Source: Sulfuritalea sp. (lineage in GTDB: Bacteria; Pseudomonadota; Gammaproteobacteria; Burkholderiales; Rhodocyclaceae). Taken from it: DNA of 64,000 bases. The notes below the pieces were generated by a model that was not told the origin of the DNA, ran no database searches, and was given only the letters and a program-made list of their open reading frames with translations. Positions 24,399 to 32,702 of the stretch are shown one piece after another (positions within the stretch are counted from its first letter, which is position 1; each line of letters begins with the position of its first letter). Made by a program: the position numbers and the translations under genes. The stretch spans positions 186,001 to 250,000 of the forward strand of contig JADJFK010000013.1 of the NCBI GenBank assembly GCA_016708585.1. The letters are read 5' to 3'.

Positions 24399-25862
24399 AT
24401 GTCGCAATGGCTGACCATCTCCCGCGCCGCGCACCTGCTCGGCATTTCCCGCGTCGCGCTGCAAAAGCGCATTCGCGAGGGCGAACTGCCTTCCTTCGAC
24501 GGCATGGTGAGCGTCGATGACGTGCAGCGTGCCTGGCCGCAGCTCGACCTCGACGAGTCGGGCAGCTTCGAGAAGATCCGTGCCATCCGCGAGGATGCCT
24601 TCGCCAGGCGGCTGCGCGAGCGCGTGCTGCCGACGCAGGAGGCACTGGCCCAGCGCCTGTTCGCCCAGGGCCAGGAACTGGCCGAGCTGCAGCGCACGCT
24701 GACGCGCTACCACGCGCTGCTGGCAACCCTGCGCGCCCGCCTCGACGCCGCGCCGCCGCCCGCCGCGGCGGACCTGGCGCGGCTGCTCGACGAGGGCCTG
24801 GCGCGGGCGCTGTCGGCGCCGGCGCCGGGCGAGGACGTGGTGGCGCTCGATGCTATGCTGCGCGTCATGTCGGCGCACGTCACGGTCAAGCCATCCGGTC
24901 GCGAGTTCTTCGTCGAGGGTTCCGAGTCCCTGCTGAAAGCCGCATTGCGCGCCGGCCTGGCGCCGAACTACGGCTGCGGCAACGGCAACTGCGGACTGTG
25001 CAAGGCGCGCGTGGTGGCCGGCGAAACGCGCGACGTGTCGCCTTCCGACTACCATTTTTCCGAGGCGGAGAAGGCGCAGAACCACGTCCTGATGTGCAGC
25101 TGCACGGCGCTGAGTTCCGACCTGGTGCTGGAGGTGCTGGAAGCCGGCGCCCCGGAAGACATCCCCGAGCAGCGCATCGTGGCCAAGGTGCGCCGCATCG
25201 ATGCGCTGAATGGCGACGTGATGCGCCTGCACCTGCAGACGCCGCGCAGCAACCGCCTGCGCTTCCTCGCCGGGCAGCGGGTGACCCTGGGCATCCGCGC
25301 CAATGTGGGCGACGGCAGCGACGTGCACGGCGAGTTCTCCGTGGCGAGCTGTCCTTGCGACGACCGCAACCTGATTTTCCACATCCGCCGCGATGACCGC
25401 CGTGCCGCCAGCGCCGACTTTTCGGCCTGCCTGTTCGACGGCCGCGTCCGCATTGCCGACGACGTGTCGGTGTGGGGGCCGTGGGGCAGCTTCGTGCTGG
25501 AAAACACCTCGCCGCGGCCGCTGCTGTTCATCGCCGTCGAGGACGGCTTCGCCCCGATCAACAGCCTGATCGAGCACGCCATCGCGGTCGATGCCGCCGA
25601 GTCGATCACGCTCTACTGGGGAGCCGCGAACGCCGGCGGCCAATACCTGCCCAACCAGTGCCGTGCCTGGGCCGATGCCCTCGATGAGTTCAGTTACCAG
25701 CCGCTGACGACCGAGGCCCTGCCCGCGGCGCTGGCCGCCAACCCGGCAGTGGCCGCCAGCGACGTCTATCTGGCCGGCGCCGAGCGCGATGTCGAGCCGA
25801 TACTCGCGGTGTTGCGCGCGGCCGGCCTGCCGCCGGAGCGCCTGCATGTCGAGGCGTGGTGA
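24399..25862 (+). CDS. HTH domain fused to [2Fe-2S] ferredoxin and ferredoxin-NAD(P) reductase
   Basis: A 487-aa three-part protein. Residues 1-45 form an excisionase/MerR-like winged helix (LTISRAAHLLGISRVALQKRI, FDGMVSVDDVQRAW). Residues 50-155 are a long, Arg/Leu/Glu-rich helical segment. Residues 160-250 are a plant-type [2Fe-2S] ferredoxin with C193, C198, C201 and C233 (YGCGNGNCGLCKARV, LMCSC). The rest is an FAD/NAD(P)-binding reductase domain (FLAGQRVTLGI, VWGPWGSFVLEN, LFIAVEDGFAPINSLIEHA, DVYLAGAE). The reductase half resembles phenol hydroxylase P5 or CDP-glucoseen reductases. The start could also be 24387 or TTG 24381. The HTH fusion suggests redox-dependent DNA binding (inference). 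It heads a five-gene cassette. Confidence 0.8.
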   Translation: MSQWLTISRAAHLLGISRVALQKRIREGELPSFDGMVSVDDVQRAWPQLDLDESGSFEKIRAIREDAFARRLRERVLPTQEALAQRLFAQGQELAELQRTLTRYHALLATLRARLDAAPPPAAADLARLLDEGLARALSAPAPGEDVVALDAMLRVMSAHVTVKPSGREFFVEGSESLLKAALRAGLAPNYGCGNGNCGLCKARVVAGETRDVSPSDYHFSEAEKAQNHVLMCSCTALSSDLVLEVLEAGAPEDIPEQRIVAKVRRIDALNGDVMRLHLQTPRSNRLRFLAGQRVTLGIRANVGDGSDVHGEFSVASCPCDDRNLIFHIRRDDRRAASADFSACLFDGRVRIADDVSVWGPWGSFVLENTSPRPLLFIAVEDGFAPINSLIEHAIAVDAAESITLYWGAANAGGQYLPNQCRAWADALDEFSYQPLTTEALPAALAANPAVAASDVYLAGAERDVEPILAVLRAAGLPPERLHVEAW

Positions 25863-25866
25863 GGCA

Positions 25867-26235
25867 ATGGGCCCGGCGCGCCGCAGCATACCGATACAGC
25901 TTCAGGGCGGCGAGGCCGAGCTCGAATCCTGCGCCGCGGCCGAACCCTTCGCCCTGATGGTGCTGGGCGACAGCATGGCGCCGGAGTTCGTCGAGGGCGA
26001 AGTGATCCTGATCGAGCCGGAAGGCCTCGCTACCGATGGCTCCTTCGTCCTGGCGAAACTCGACGACGAGTGGATCTTCCGCCAGCTGGTGCGCCATGGT
26101 GCGGGCTGGCGCCTGCAGGCCTTGAACCCGGAGTATCCCGCCGCGGATATTCCCGGCCTCGACGCGGTCAAAGGCGTCATCATCCAGAAATCCCGGCCCG
26201 GCACCCGCCGCGCCACCAAACGCTACGTCGACTGA
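25867..26235 (+). CDS. LexA/S24-fold protein, probably inactive peptidase
   Basis: A 122-aa protein that matches the S24/LexA C-terminal fold: FALMVLGDSMAPEFVEGEVILIEP, then DGSFVLAKLDDEWIFRQL and ALNPEYPAADI. The nucleophile position is kept (S36 in GDSM). The general-base Lys of LexA (in VTVKRL) aligns with Arg72 (WIFRQL), so self-cleavage is unlikely. There is no N-terminal DNA-binding domain; the HTH is in the preceding gene. It begins 4 bp after that gene, so both are one transcript. It may be a sensor or binding module for the upstream fusion. Confidence 0.75.
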   Translation: MGPARRSIPIQLQGGEAELESCAAAEPFALMVLGDSMAPEFVEGEVILIEPEGLATDGSFVLAKLDDEWIFRQLVRHGAGWRLQALNPEYPAADIPGLDAVKGVIIQKSRPGTRRATKRYVD

Positions 26236-26246
26236 GGGAATCCGCC

Positions 26247-26480
26247 GTGCCTTACTACATCTACCGCGTCACCCCCCTCGGGCCGGTGCGCCAGCTCGCC
26301 AGGATCAGCCAGTTCGAGGCCTTCAAGGAGGCCTCGACCGAGGCCAAGCGCCTGCGCCGCGAAACAGAACTTGCTGCCGGCGAGAAGATCAAGACCATCT
26401 TTGCCGAGAACGAACTGCAGGCCGAGGAACTGCTGAGCCAGCCGGCGCGGGAAGACTTTGCCGACGGCGAGGACTATTAG
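26247..26480 (+). CDS. Small conserved-looking protein, unknown
   Basis: A 77-aa protein starting at GTG 26247, 11 bp after the S24-fold gene. N-terminus PYYIYRVTPLGPVRQLARI is followed by a basic-acidic helix (FKEASTEAKRLRRETEL) and an acidic C-terminus (FADGEDY). No TM, Cys or motif is recognised. Its tight position between the S24-fold gene and the Cys-rich protein argues that it is a real cassette member. Confidence 0.65.
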   Translation: MPYYIYRVTPLGPVRQLARISQFEAFKEASTEAKRLRRETELAAGEKIKTIFAENELQAEELLSQPAREDFADGEDY

Positions 26481-26488
26481 GCGGACCG

Positions 26489-26938
26489 GTGGACGAGATC
26501 GCTTTCCGCAACGCCCGGGGCGAAATCAACCGCCGGCCCTGCATTTTCGAACGCGCGCTGCTGGCGCGCCACGCGGTCTGCGAACTGGCGGCGAACCACC
26601 AGATCGCCGAAAGGGAAAGCATCGCCTGCAGCCAGCCGGCGGCGCATGCGGACTGCGCGCAAATGGCCGAACTGCTGCGCGAGAAGTCGAGCTTCGCCCT
26701 GCGCCTGACCGCGACGCAGCGCATCCTGCCGCATGCCATGGTGATGAAAATCCAGTGCGGCGGCCTCGACGGACTGCGGGCCCTGCTCGACCCTGCCGCG
26801 CCGGCGCCCGACGTGCGGCGCCTGGTGTGCCTGGCCCGCGAGTGTCATGGCGATTTCGGCGAACTGCCGTTTTCGGAAGTGGTGCAGGGCGTGGCGGCCT
26901 GGAAGCCGCGCCGCCGCCATCCGCGGAGCGCCGAATGA
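26489..26938 (+). CDS. Cys-containing small protein, unknown
   Basis: A 149-aa protein starting at GTG 26489. Cysteines occur in PCIFER, HAVCELA, IACSQP, HADCAQM, IQCGG, LVCLA and ECHGD. The pattern, with PC-x3-E and RESIACSQP, could bind metal or an Fe-S cluster, but no known family was recognised. The last 15 residues are basic (WKPRRRHPRS). The stop overlaps the next start by 4 bp (ATGA), so translation of both is linked. Confidence 0.65.
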   Translation: MDEIAFRNARGEINRRPCIFERALLARHAVCELAANHQIAERESIACSQPAAHADCAQMAELLREKSSFALRLTATQRILPHAMVMKIQCGGLDGLRALLDPAAPAPDVRRLVCLARECHGDFGELPFSEVVQGVAAWKPRRRHPRSAE

Positions 26939-27954
26939 TCGCCGGCATGGCGGCGCTGGTGCAGGCGGTGCAGACCAACTGCGACATCGCCGACGCGCGC
27001 CACGCGCGCGACGTCAGCCTGTGCACCTACCTGCTCGGCATGCGCGAGTTCTTTCGCTGGGAGCATCAGCTGCCCTACGGCGCGTCGCCGCCGCGCGATG
27101 AAGTCGGGCGCTGGATTGCCGAACGCGAGGCGCGCTGGGAGCAGATCGCCGATGCGGACTTCGTCGCCGTGCCGGTGGCCGGCCGCGACTTCGATGCCTT
27201 CGACGCCGGACAGGTGAATGCGGCGCTGGCCGGCAGCGGGCTGGTGTATGGCGCCGGCCTCGGGCGCTTCCACAAGCCGCATTTCTTCCTCGGCCGGCTC
27301 GACCGCGAGGAACGGCGCGGTGCGGCCCACCTGCTGGTCTGCGGCTGCGAATATGCGCGCGACGTGTCGGCGATTCCGGCGGCGTCGCAGGGCGGCACGC
27401 TGATCGTGCGCCGCGAGGCGCTGCGGCAGTGGCTGTGGGAAAAAGCCGAAGGCTGGAACGTCAGGCAGCAGGACGGTGCGCTGAAGGCCGCCCTGCTCGC
27501 CCACGGTTACGATCGCGATCCGGCGGCGGCCATCGAGCGCCTGGTCGAGGTCGAGACCGAGGCGCTGGCCTGGCACGAGGAGGGCGAATGGCAGGCGGCC
27601 CGCCTGCTCGGCCCGGAATGGCAAGCCATGATCGCCGGCTTCAAGAACAAGCGCGCCGAGATCTTCGCCCGCGCGGTGAAGGACAACCTGGCCGACTGCC
27701 TGGTAACCCTGCCGCGACTTGCCACTGTCGGCAGCGAGGCCATGCGCCAGTTCTGGCTGGCCAGCTTCGACGGTCTGCGCCGCGAGCTGTTTCCCGCCAT
27801 CGCAAAAGTCGGCGCCGGCGACACGGCGCGGTGGGCGCAATTCGCCGCTCGCGGCGCCGGGCATTTCGAGTTGCTGGCGAAGCGCCTGCTGATCCTTTCG
27901 GAGCAGGAGATCGAGGGGCTTTCGCAACGGGCGGAGGAGTTGGCGACAGCGTAA
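26935..27954 (+). CDS. Uncharacterised 339-aa protein (possibly Sfum_1244-like)
   Basis: A 339-aa soluble protein rich in Arg, Glu and aromatics. Visible segments are DVSLCTYLLGMREFFRWEHQLPYG, VAVPVAGRDFDAFD, LVYGAGLGRFHKPHFFLG, LLVCGCEYARDVS and LIVRREALRQWLWEK. Highly conserved-looking Trp, His and Arg suggest an enzyme, yet no standard motif appears. I recall an uncharacterised family named Sfum_1244 with this look, but cannot confirm it. It ends the cassette, just before the hyi promoter. Its codons at 27802-27828 match the dispersed AAAAGTCGGCGCC repeat. Confidence 0.7.
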   Translation: MIAGMAALVQAVQTNCDIADARHARDVSLCTYLLGMREFFRWEHQLPYGASPPRDEVGRWIAEREARWEQIADADFVAVPVAGRDFDAFDAGQVNAALAGSGLVYGAGLGRFHKPHFFLGRLDREERRGAAHLLVCGCEYARDVSAIPAASQGGTLIVRREALRQWLWEKAEGWNVRQQDGALKAALLAHGYDRDPAAAIERLVEVETEALAWHEEGEWQAARLLGPEWQAMIAGFKNKRAEIFARAVKDNLADCLVTLPRLATVGSEAMRQFWLASFDGLRRELFPAIAKVGAGDTARWAQFAARGAGHFELLAKRLLILSEQEIEGLSQRAEELATA

Positions 27955-27955
27955 T

Positions 27956-27988
27956 TTGTCTGACAACTTTGCCGGCAGCGTTCATAAT
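27956..27988 (+). promoter_or_regulatory. hyi operon promoter with FadR-type operator
   Basis: CTGACA (27960-27965), a 17-bp spacer and CATAAT (27983-27988) form a good promoter. The palindrome TTGTCTGACAA (27956-27966) covers the -35 and matches the GntR/FadR form TNGTNNNACNA. The same 11-mer occurs at 60588-60598 beside a FadR-type gene. Predicted transcription start is only 2-4 bases before the hyi ATG. Confidence 0.65.
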
Positions 27989-27996
27989 GCGACGCC

Positions 27997-28773
27997 ATGC
28001 CACGTCTTGCCGCCAACCTGTCCTTCCTGTTCACCGAGCGTCCGTTTTTCGAGCGCTTTGCCGCGGCGCGGGCGGCCGGCTTTGCCGCCGTCGAGTTCCA
28101 TTTTCCCTACGAGTACGACCGCGCGGCGCTGGCCGAAGTGGTGCTGACCTCCGGCCTGGAAGTCGTGCTGTTCAACCTGCCGGCCGGCGACTGGGCCGCG
28201 GGCGAGCGGGGCATCGCCTGCCATCCGCGGCGCATCGCCGAGTTCCAGGACGGCGTCGGCCTCGCCATCGACCATGCGCGGCTGCTCGGCTGCACGCGGC
28301 TGAATTGCCTGGCGGGCATCGCGCCGGCCGGGGTCGCAGCGGAGCAGGCGCGTGAAATCCTGGTCGAGAACCTGCGCTTCGCCGCCGCGGTGACCGCGCG
28401 CGCCGGCATCCGCCTGCTGCTGGAACCGCTCAACACGCGCGACACGCCCGGATTCTTCGTCGCCACCTCGCGCGCGGGACTGGCGGTGATCGATGCCGTC
28501 GGCAGCGACAACCTGCGCCTGCAGTACGACATCTATCACGCCCAGGTCATGGAGGGCGACCTGGCGCGCACGCTGCAGGAACACCTGCCGCGGATCGGCC
28601 ACGTCCAGCTGGCGGACAATCCGGGGCGGCACGAGCCGGGCAGCGGCGAAATCAATTTCCCCTTCCTGCTGCGCCACCTCGACCGCATCGGCTATGACGG
28701 CTGGGTCGGCTGCGAATACAAGCCCGCCGGACGCACCGAGGATTCCCTCGGCTGGCTGGGGGAGTGGATGTGA
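27997..28773 (+). CDS. hyi: Hydroxypyruvate isomerase
   Basis: A 258-aa TIM-barrel of the Hyi/xylose-isomerase-like family. It interconverts hydroxypyruvate and tartronate semialdehyde. Motifs are LAANLSFLFTERPFFERF, FAAVEFHFPYEYD, LNCLAGI, LLLEPLNTRDTPGFF, LRLQYDIYHAQVMEGDL, GHVQLADNPGRHEPGSGEINF and GWVGCEYKP, including the metal-binding Glu and His. It heads the operon hyi-glycerate kinase-glcDEF-acyl-CoA synthetase. No Shine-Dalgarno sequence precedes ATG 27997. Confidence 0.9.
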   Translation: MPRLAANLSFLFTERPFFERFAAARAAGFAAVEFHFPYEYDRAALAEVVLTSGLEVVLFNLPAGDWAAGERGIACHPRRIAEFQDGVGLAIDHARLLGCTRLNCLAGIAPAGVAAEQAREILVENLRFAAAVTARAGIRLLLEPLNTRDTPGFFVATSRAGLAVIDAVGSDNLRLQYDIYHAQVMEGDLARTLQEHLPRIGHVQLADNPGRHEPGSGEINFPFLLRHLDRIGYDGWVGCEYKPAGRTEDSLGWLGEWM

Positions 28774-30071
28774 TCTACCTGCACCAGCGCGCCTTGCTGC
28801 GCGAGCTGTTCGATGCCGCGGTGGCCGCGGCCGACCCGGCGCATTGCCTGCCGCACTGGCTGCCCGGGCCTCCCGCCGGCCGCCTGGTGATAGTCGGCGC
28901 CGGCAAGGCGGCGGCGGCCATGGCGGCTGCCGTCGAAGCGCATTGGCGCGGTGATCTGGAGCGCATTTCGGGTATCGTCGTCACGCGTTACGGGCATGGC
29001 CTGCCGACGCGGTGCATCGAGGTGGTCGAAGCCTCGCATCCGGCGCCCGACGCCGCCGGGCAGCGCGCCGCGGCGCGCCTGCTGCAGGCCGTGCATGGCC
29101 TCACGGCCGACGACCTGGTGCTGGTGCTGCTCTCCGGCGGCGGTTCGGCCCTGCTCGCGGCACCCATGGCGGGCATCACGCTGGATGAAAAGCGCGGCGT
29201 GACCAAGGCCCTGCTGGCCTGTGGCGCCAACATCGGCGAAATCAATTGCGTCAGGAAGCACCTGTCGGCCATCAAGGGCGGGCGACTCGCCCTTGCCGCA
29301 GCGCCGGCCCGGGTGCTGACCCTGGCGATATCCGACGTGCCGGGCGACGATCTGTCGACCATTGCCTCCGGTCCCACCGTGCCCGATCCGACCACCTGCG
29401 CCGATGCGCTGGAAATCGTCGATCGCTATGGCATCGAACTGCCCGCCGCCGCCCGCGCGGCGCTGCAGGATGGCAGGGCGGAAACGCCCAAGCCGGGCAA
29501 CCCCGGATTCGCCAGGTGCGAGTCGCACATCATCGCCACGGCGCAGGCCTCGCTGGCGGCGGCGGCGGAACTGGCGCGCAGTCGCGGCATCGTGCCGCTG
29601 GTGCTGGGCGATGCGATCGAGGGCGAGGCGCGCGAAGCGGCGCGCGTGCTGGGCGGTATCGCCTTGTCCTGCGCGACGCATGGCGTGCCCCTGGCGGCGC
29701 CTTGCGTCCTGCTCTCGGGCGGCGAGACGACGGTGACGGTGAGGGCTGCCGGGCGCGGCGGACGCAATGCCGAATTCCTGCTCGGCCTCGCGCTGGCGCT
29801 CGGCGGCCATCCGCACATTTCGGCCATCGCCTGCGATACGGATGGCATCGATGGCTCGGAAGACAACGCCGGCGCCATGGTCTTGCCCGACACGCCGGCG
29901 CGGGCCATCGCCGCTGAAATTGATTTGCGCGCGCGCCTGGCACAGAATGACGCGTTCAGCGTATTCTCGGCTCTGGGCGACCTCGTCGTCACCGGGCCGA
30001 CGCGTACCAACGTGAATGATTTCAGGGCGATCCTGATCGATCCGGCGGAATCTCTGGCAAAGGAAGAATGA
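28764..30071 (+). CDS. Glycerate 2-kinase (MOFRL/TtuD-type)
   Basis: A 435-aa protein of the DUF4147/MOFRL glycerate kinase family. It phosphorylates D-glycerate to 2-phosphoglycerate (called GckA or TtuD in related bacteria). Motifs are LVIVGAGKAAAAMA, VEASHPAPDAAGQRAA, LVLLSGGGSALL, CVRKHLSAIKGGRLA, TLAISDVPGDDLSTIASGPT and the C-terminal LSGGETTVTVRAAGRGGRNAEF, then ACDTDGIDGSEDNAG and TRTNVNDFRAIL. It overlaps hyi by 10 bp. With Hyi it forms the end of a hydroxypyruvate/tartronate branch, but no tartronate semialdehyde reductase is in the window. Confidence 0.92.
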   Translation: MDVIYLHQRALLRELFDAAVAAADPAHCLPHWLPGPPAGRLVIVGAGKAAAAMAAAVEAHWRGDLERISGIVVTRYGHGLPTRCIEVVEASHPAPDAAGQRAAARLLQAVHGLTADDLVLVLLSGGGSALLAAPMAGITLDEKRGVTKALLACGANIGEINCVRKHLSAIKGGRLALAAAPARVLTLAISDVPGDDLSTIASGPTVPDPTTCADALEIVDRYGIELPAAARAALQDGRAETPKPGNPGFARCESHIIATAQASLAAAAELARSRGIVPLVLGDAIEGEAREAARVLGGIALSCATHGVPLAAPCVLLSGGETTVTVRAAGRGGRNAEFLLGLALALGGHPHISAIACDTDGIDGSEDNAGAMVLPDTPARAIAAEIDLRARLAQNDAFSVFSALGDLVVTGPTRTNVNDFRAILIDPAESLAKEE

Positions 30072-31573
30072 TGGTTCAGCGCGAACACTCCGCCGAAATG
30101 GCGCAGGATTTTGCCGGCGTTGATCGCGCGTTGCTGCTGGCCGACCTGGCGCGCATCCTGCCGGCGGCGGCGTTGCTGTCGGCCGACGAGGACCTGAAGC
30201 CCTACGAGTGCGATGGCCTGTCCGCCTATCGCCAGGTGCCGCTGGCGGTGGCCCTGCCGGATAGCGAAGCTCAGGTGGTGGCGGTGATCAAGGCGTGCCG
30301 CGCCGCCGGCGCACCGATTGTCGCGCGCGGCGCCGGCACCGGGCTTTCCGCCGGCGCCTTGCCCCATCCGCAGGGCGTGGTGCTGTCGCTGGCCAAGCTG
30401 AAGAAAATCCTGCATGTCGATCCCGTGGCGCGCGTGGCAGTGGTGCAGCCCGGCGTGCGCAACCTGGCGATTTCGGAAGCGGCCGCGCCGCTGGGCCTCT
30501 ACTACGCCCCCGATCCGAGCTCGCAGATCGCCTGTTCCATCGGCGGCAACGTGGCCGAGAATTCCGGCGGCGTGCATTGCCTGAAGTACGGCCTGACGCT
30601 GCACAACGTGCTGCGCGTGCGCGCCGTGACCGTCGCCGGCGACATCGTCGAATTCGGCAACCAGGCCCTCGATGCGCCGGGCTACGACCTGCTTGCGCTG
30701 TCCATCGGTTCCGAAGGCATGCTCGCGGTGGTCACCGAGGTGACCGTCAAGCTGGTGCCGAAGCCCGAGCAGGCGCAGGTGATCATGGCCAGCTTCGACG
30801 ATGTGATGAAGGCGGGCGAAGCCGTAGCGGCAGTGATTGCCGCCGGCATCATCCCGGCCGGGCTGGAAATGATGGACAAGCCGGCCACCGCGGCGGTCGA
30901 GCCCTACGTCAAGGCCGGTTACGACCTCAACGCCGAGGCCATCCTGCTCTGCGAATCCGACGGCACGGCAGAAGAAGTGGCGGAGGAGATTTCGCGCATG
31001 AAGGCGGTGCTCGAAACCAGCGGCGCCACCGAGATCCGCGTCTCGCAATCCGAAGCCGAGCGCCTGCGTTTCTGGGCCGGGCGCAAGGCGGCCTTCCCCG
31101 CCGCGGGGCGCATCTCGCCCGATTACTACTGCATGGACGGCACCATTCCGAGGAAGCGCCTGGGCGAGATGCTGACCGCGATTTATGCCATGGAGAAGAA
31201 ATACCGCCTGCGCTGCATCAATGTCTTCCATGCCGGCGACGGCAACCTGCATCCGCTGATCCTCTACGACGCCAACGTCGCCGGCGAGCTGGAACGCACC
31301 GAAGCCTTCGGCGCCGAAATTCTCAAACTGTCGGTGGACCTGGGCGGCACCATCACCGGCGAGCATGGCGTGGGTTACGAGAAGATCAATTCCATGTGCG
31401 ACCAGTTCGGTTCCGACGAACTGCGCGCCTTCCACGCCGTGAAGCGCGCCTTCGATCCCGAGGGCTTGCTGAATCCCGAGAAGGGCGTGCCGACCCTGCA
31501 TCGCTGCGCCGAGTTCGGCCGCATGCACGTGCATGGCGGCCAGATCAAGTTTCCCGAGCTGGAGCGGTTGTGA
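30068..31573 (+). CDS. glcD: Glycolate dehydrogenase subunit GlcD
   Basis: A 501-aa FAD-linked oxidase. The N-terminal FAD-binding domain has IVARGAGTGLSAGALPHPQGVVLS, YAPDPSSQIACSIGGNVAENSGG and LLALSIGSEGMLAVVTEV. The C-terminal cap contains the metal-site motif NVFHAGDGNLHPLI and GGTITGEHGVGYEK. It oxidises glycolate to glyoxylate with GlcE and GlcF and passes electrons to the quinone pool. The start overlaps the kinase stop; ATG 30071 is an alternative. The GlcD stop and GlcE start share one base. Confidence 0.93.
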   Translation: MMVQREHSAEMAQDFAGVDRALLLADLARILPAAALLSADEDLKPYECDGLSAYRQVPLAVALPDSEAQVVAVIKACRAAGAPIVARGAGTGLSAGALPHPQGVVLSLAKLKKILHVDPVARVAVVQPGVRNLAISEAAAPLGLYYAPDPSSQIACSIGGNVAENSGGVHCLKYGLTLHNVLRVRAVTVAGDIVEFGNQALDAPGYDLLALSIGSEGMLAVVTEVTVKLVPKPEQAQVIMASFDDVMKAGEAVAAVIAAGIIPAGLEMMDKPATAAVEPYVKAGYDLNAEAILLCESDGTAEEVAEEISRMKAVLETSGATEIRVSQSEAERLRFWAGRKAAFPAAGRISPDYYCMDGTIPRKRLGEMLTAIYAMEKKYRLRCINVFHAGDGNLHPLILYDANVAGELERTEAFGAEILKLSVDLGGTITGEHGVGYEKINSMCDQFGSDELRAFHAVKRAFDPEGLLNPEKGVPTLHRCAEFGRMHVHGGQIKFPELERL

Positions 31574-32619
31574 TGGAAGAGGATCAGATCAACCTGTTTC
31601 GCACGCGCATCCTCGAGCGCAAGCCGCTGCGCATACGGGGTGGCAGCAGCAAGGATTTCTACGGTGGGCCGCTTGCGGGAGACATCCTCGACACGCGCGC
31701 CCATGCCGGCATCGTCAGCTACGAACCGACCGAACTGGTGATCACCGCGCGCTGCGGCACGCCGCTGGCGGAGCTGGAGTCGGCGCTGGCGGCACGGCGC
31801 CAGTTCCTCGCCTGCGAGCCGCCGCGTTTCGGCGGCGCCACGGTCGGCGGCGCCGTCGCCGCGGGACTCTCCGGCCCGCGCCGGGCGGCGGTCGGCAGCC
31901 TGCGCGATTTCGTGCTCGGCGTCCGCATCATGGACGGCGAGGGCCGCGTGCTCAAGTTCGGCGGCGAGGTGATGAAGAACGTCGCCGGCTTCGACGTGTC
32001 GCGCCTGATGACCGGGGCGCTCGGCACCCTGGGGCTGGTCCTCGACGTCTCGCTCAAGGTGCTGCCGCTGCCGGCGGGCGATGCCAGCCTGCGTTTCGAA
32101 ATGCCGCAGGACAAGGCGCTGGCGGCGCTGAACCGCTGGGCCGGCCAGCCGCTGCCCCTGGTGGCGAGCTGCTGGCAGGACGGCGTGCTGACCATCCGCC
32201 TGTCCGGCGCGCAGGCGGCCGTGGCGGCGGCGTGCGCCAGCCTCGGCGGCGAAGCGCTGGCCGCCGCGGATGAATTCTGGAACGGCCTGCGCGAGCAGAG
32301 CGCGGCCTTCTTCGCCGGCGATGCACCGCTGTGGCGCCTGTCGCTGCCTTCCGTTGCGCCGCCGCTGGAATCGCCGGGCGACCCCTTGATCGAATGGGGC
32401 GGGGCCCAGCGCTGGCTGCGCGGCGACGCCGATGCAGCGCAGCTGCGGCAGGCGGCTGTTGCGGCGGGCGGTCATGCCACCCTGTTCCGCGGCGGCGACA
32501 AAACCGGCGGCGTGTTCGCGCCGCTGCAGCCGGCGTTGATGGAAGTGCATCGCCGCCTGAAGCACAGCTTCGACCCCTATGGCGTGTTCAATCCCGGCAG
32601 GCTTTACCCGGAGTTCTAG
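31573..32619 (+). CDS. glcE: Glycolate dehydrogenase subunit GlcE
   Basis: A 348-aa FAD-binding subunit, shorter than GlcD and without its metal-site cap. Motifs are PLRIRGGSSKDFYGG, SYEPTELVITARCGTPLAELE, FGGATVGGAVAAGLSGPRRA, GSLRDFVLGVRIMDGEGRVLKFGGEVMKNVAGFD (first part enough to identify it) and LGTLGLVLDVSLKVLPLP. It ends with LKHSFDPYGVFNPGRLYPEF, a typical C-terminus. It pairs with GlcD and GlcF. An intergenic GC-rich element follows before glcF. Confidence 0.92.
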   Translation: MEEDQINLFRTRILERKPLRIRGGSSKDFYGGPLAGDILDTRAHAGIVSYEPTELVITARCGTPLAELESALAARRQFLACEPPRFGGATVGGAVAAGLSGPRRAAVGSLRDFVLGVRIMDGEGRVLKFGGEVMKNVAGFDVSRLMTGALGTLGLVLDVSLKVLPLPAGDASLRFEMPQDKALAALNRWAGQPLPLVASCWQDGVLTIRLSGAQAAVAAACASLGGEALAAADEFWNGLREQSAAFFAGDAPLWRLSLPSVAPPLESPGDPLIEWGGAQRWLRGDADAAQLRQAAVAAGGHATLFRGGDKTGGVFAPLQPALMEVHRRLKHSFDPYGVFNPGRLYPEF

Positions 32620-32625
32620 ATGAAA

Positions 32626-32701
32626 CAGCCCCCACGCTCACTACGTTCGCTGCCCCCCGAGGGGGCGCAGGTCCCCCTTGGGGCGGTCCGGCGGGAGCCC
32701 T
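32626..32701. repeat. GC-rich hairpin element between glcE and glcF
   Basis: This stretch interrupts an otherwise overlapping operon. It has a Ser/Arg-like CGCTCACTACGTTCGCTG segment, then CCCCCCGAGGGGG and CCCCCTTGGGG stems. Similar elements are common between genes of betaproteobacteria (from memory). It may act on mRNA processing; function is not known. Confidence 0.45.
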
Positions 32702-32702
32702 G

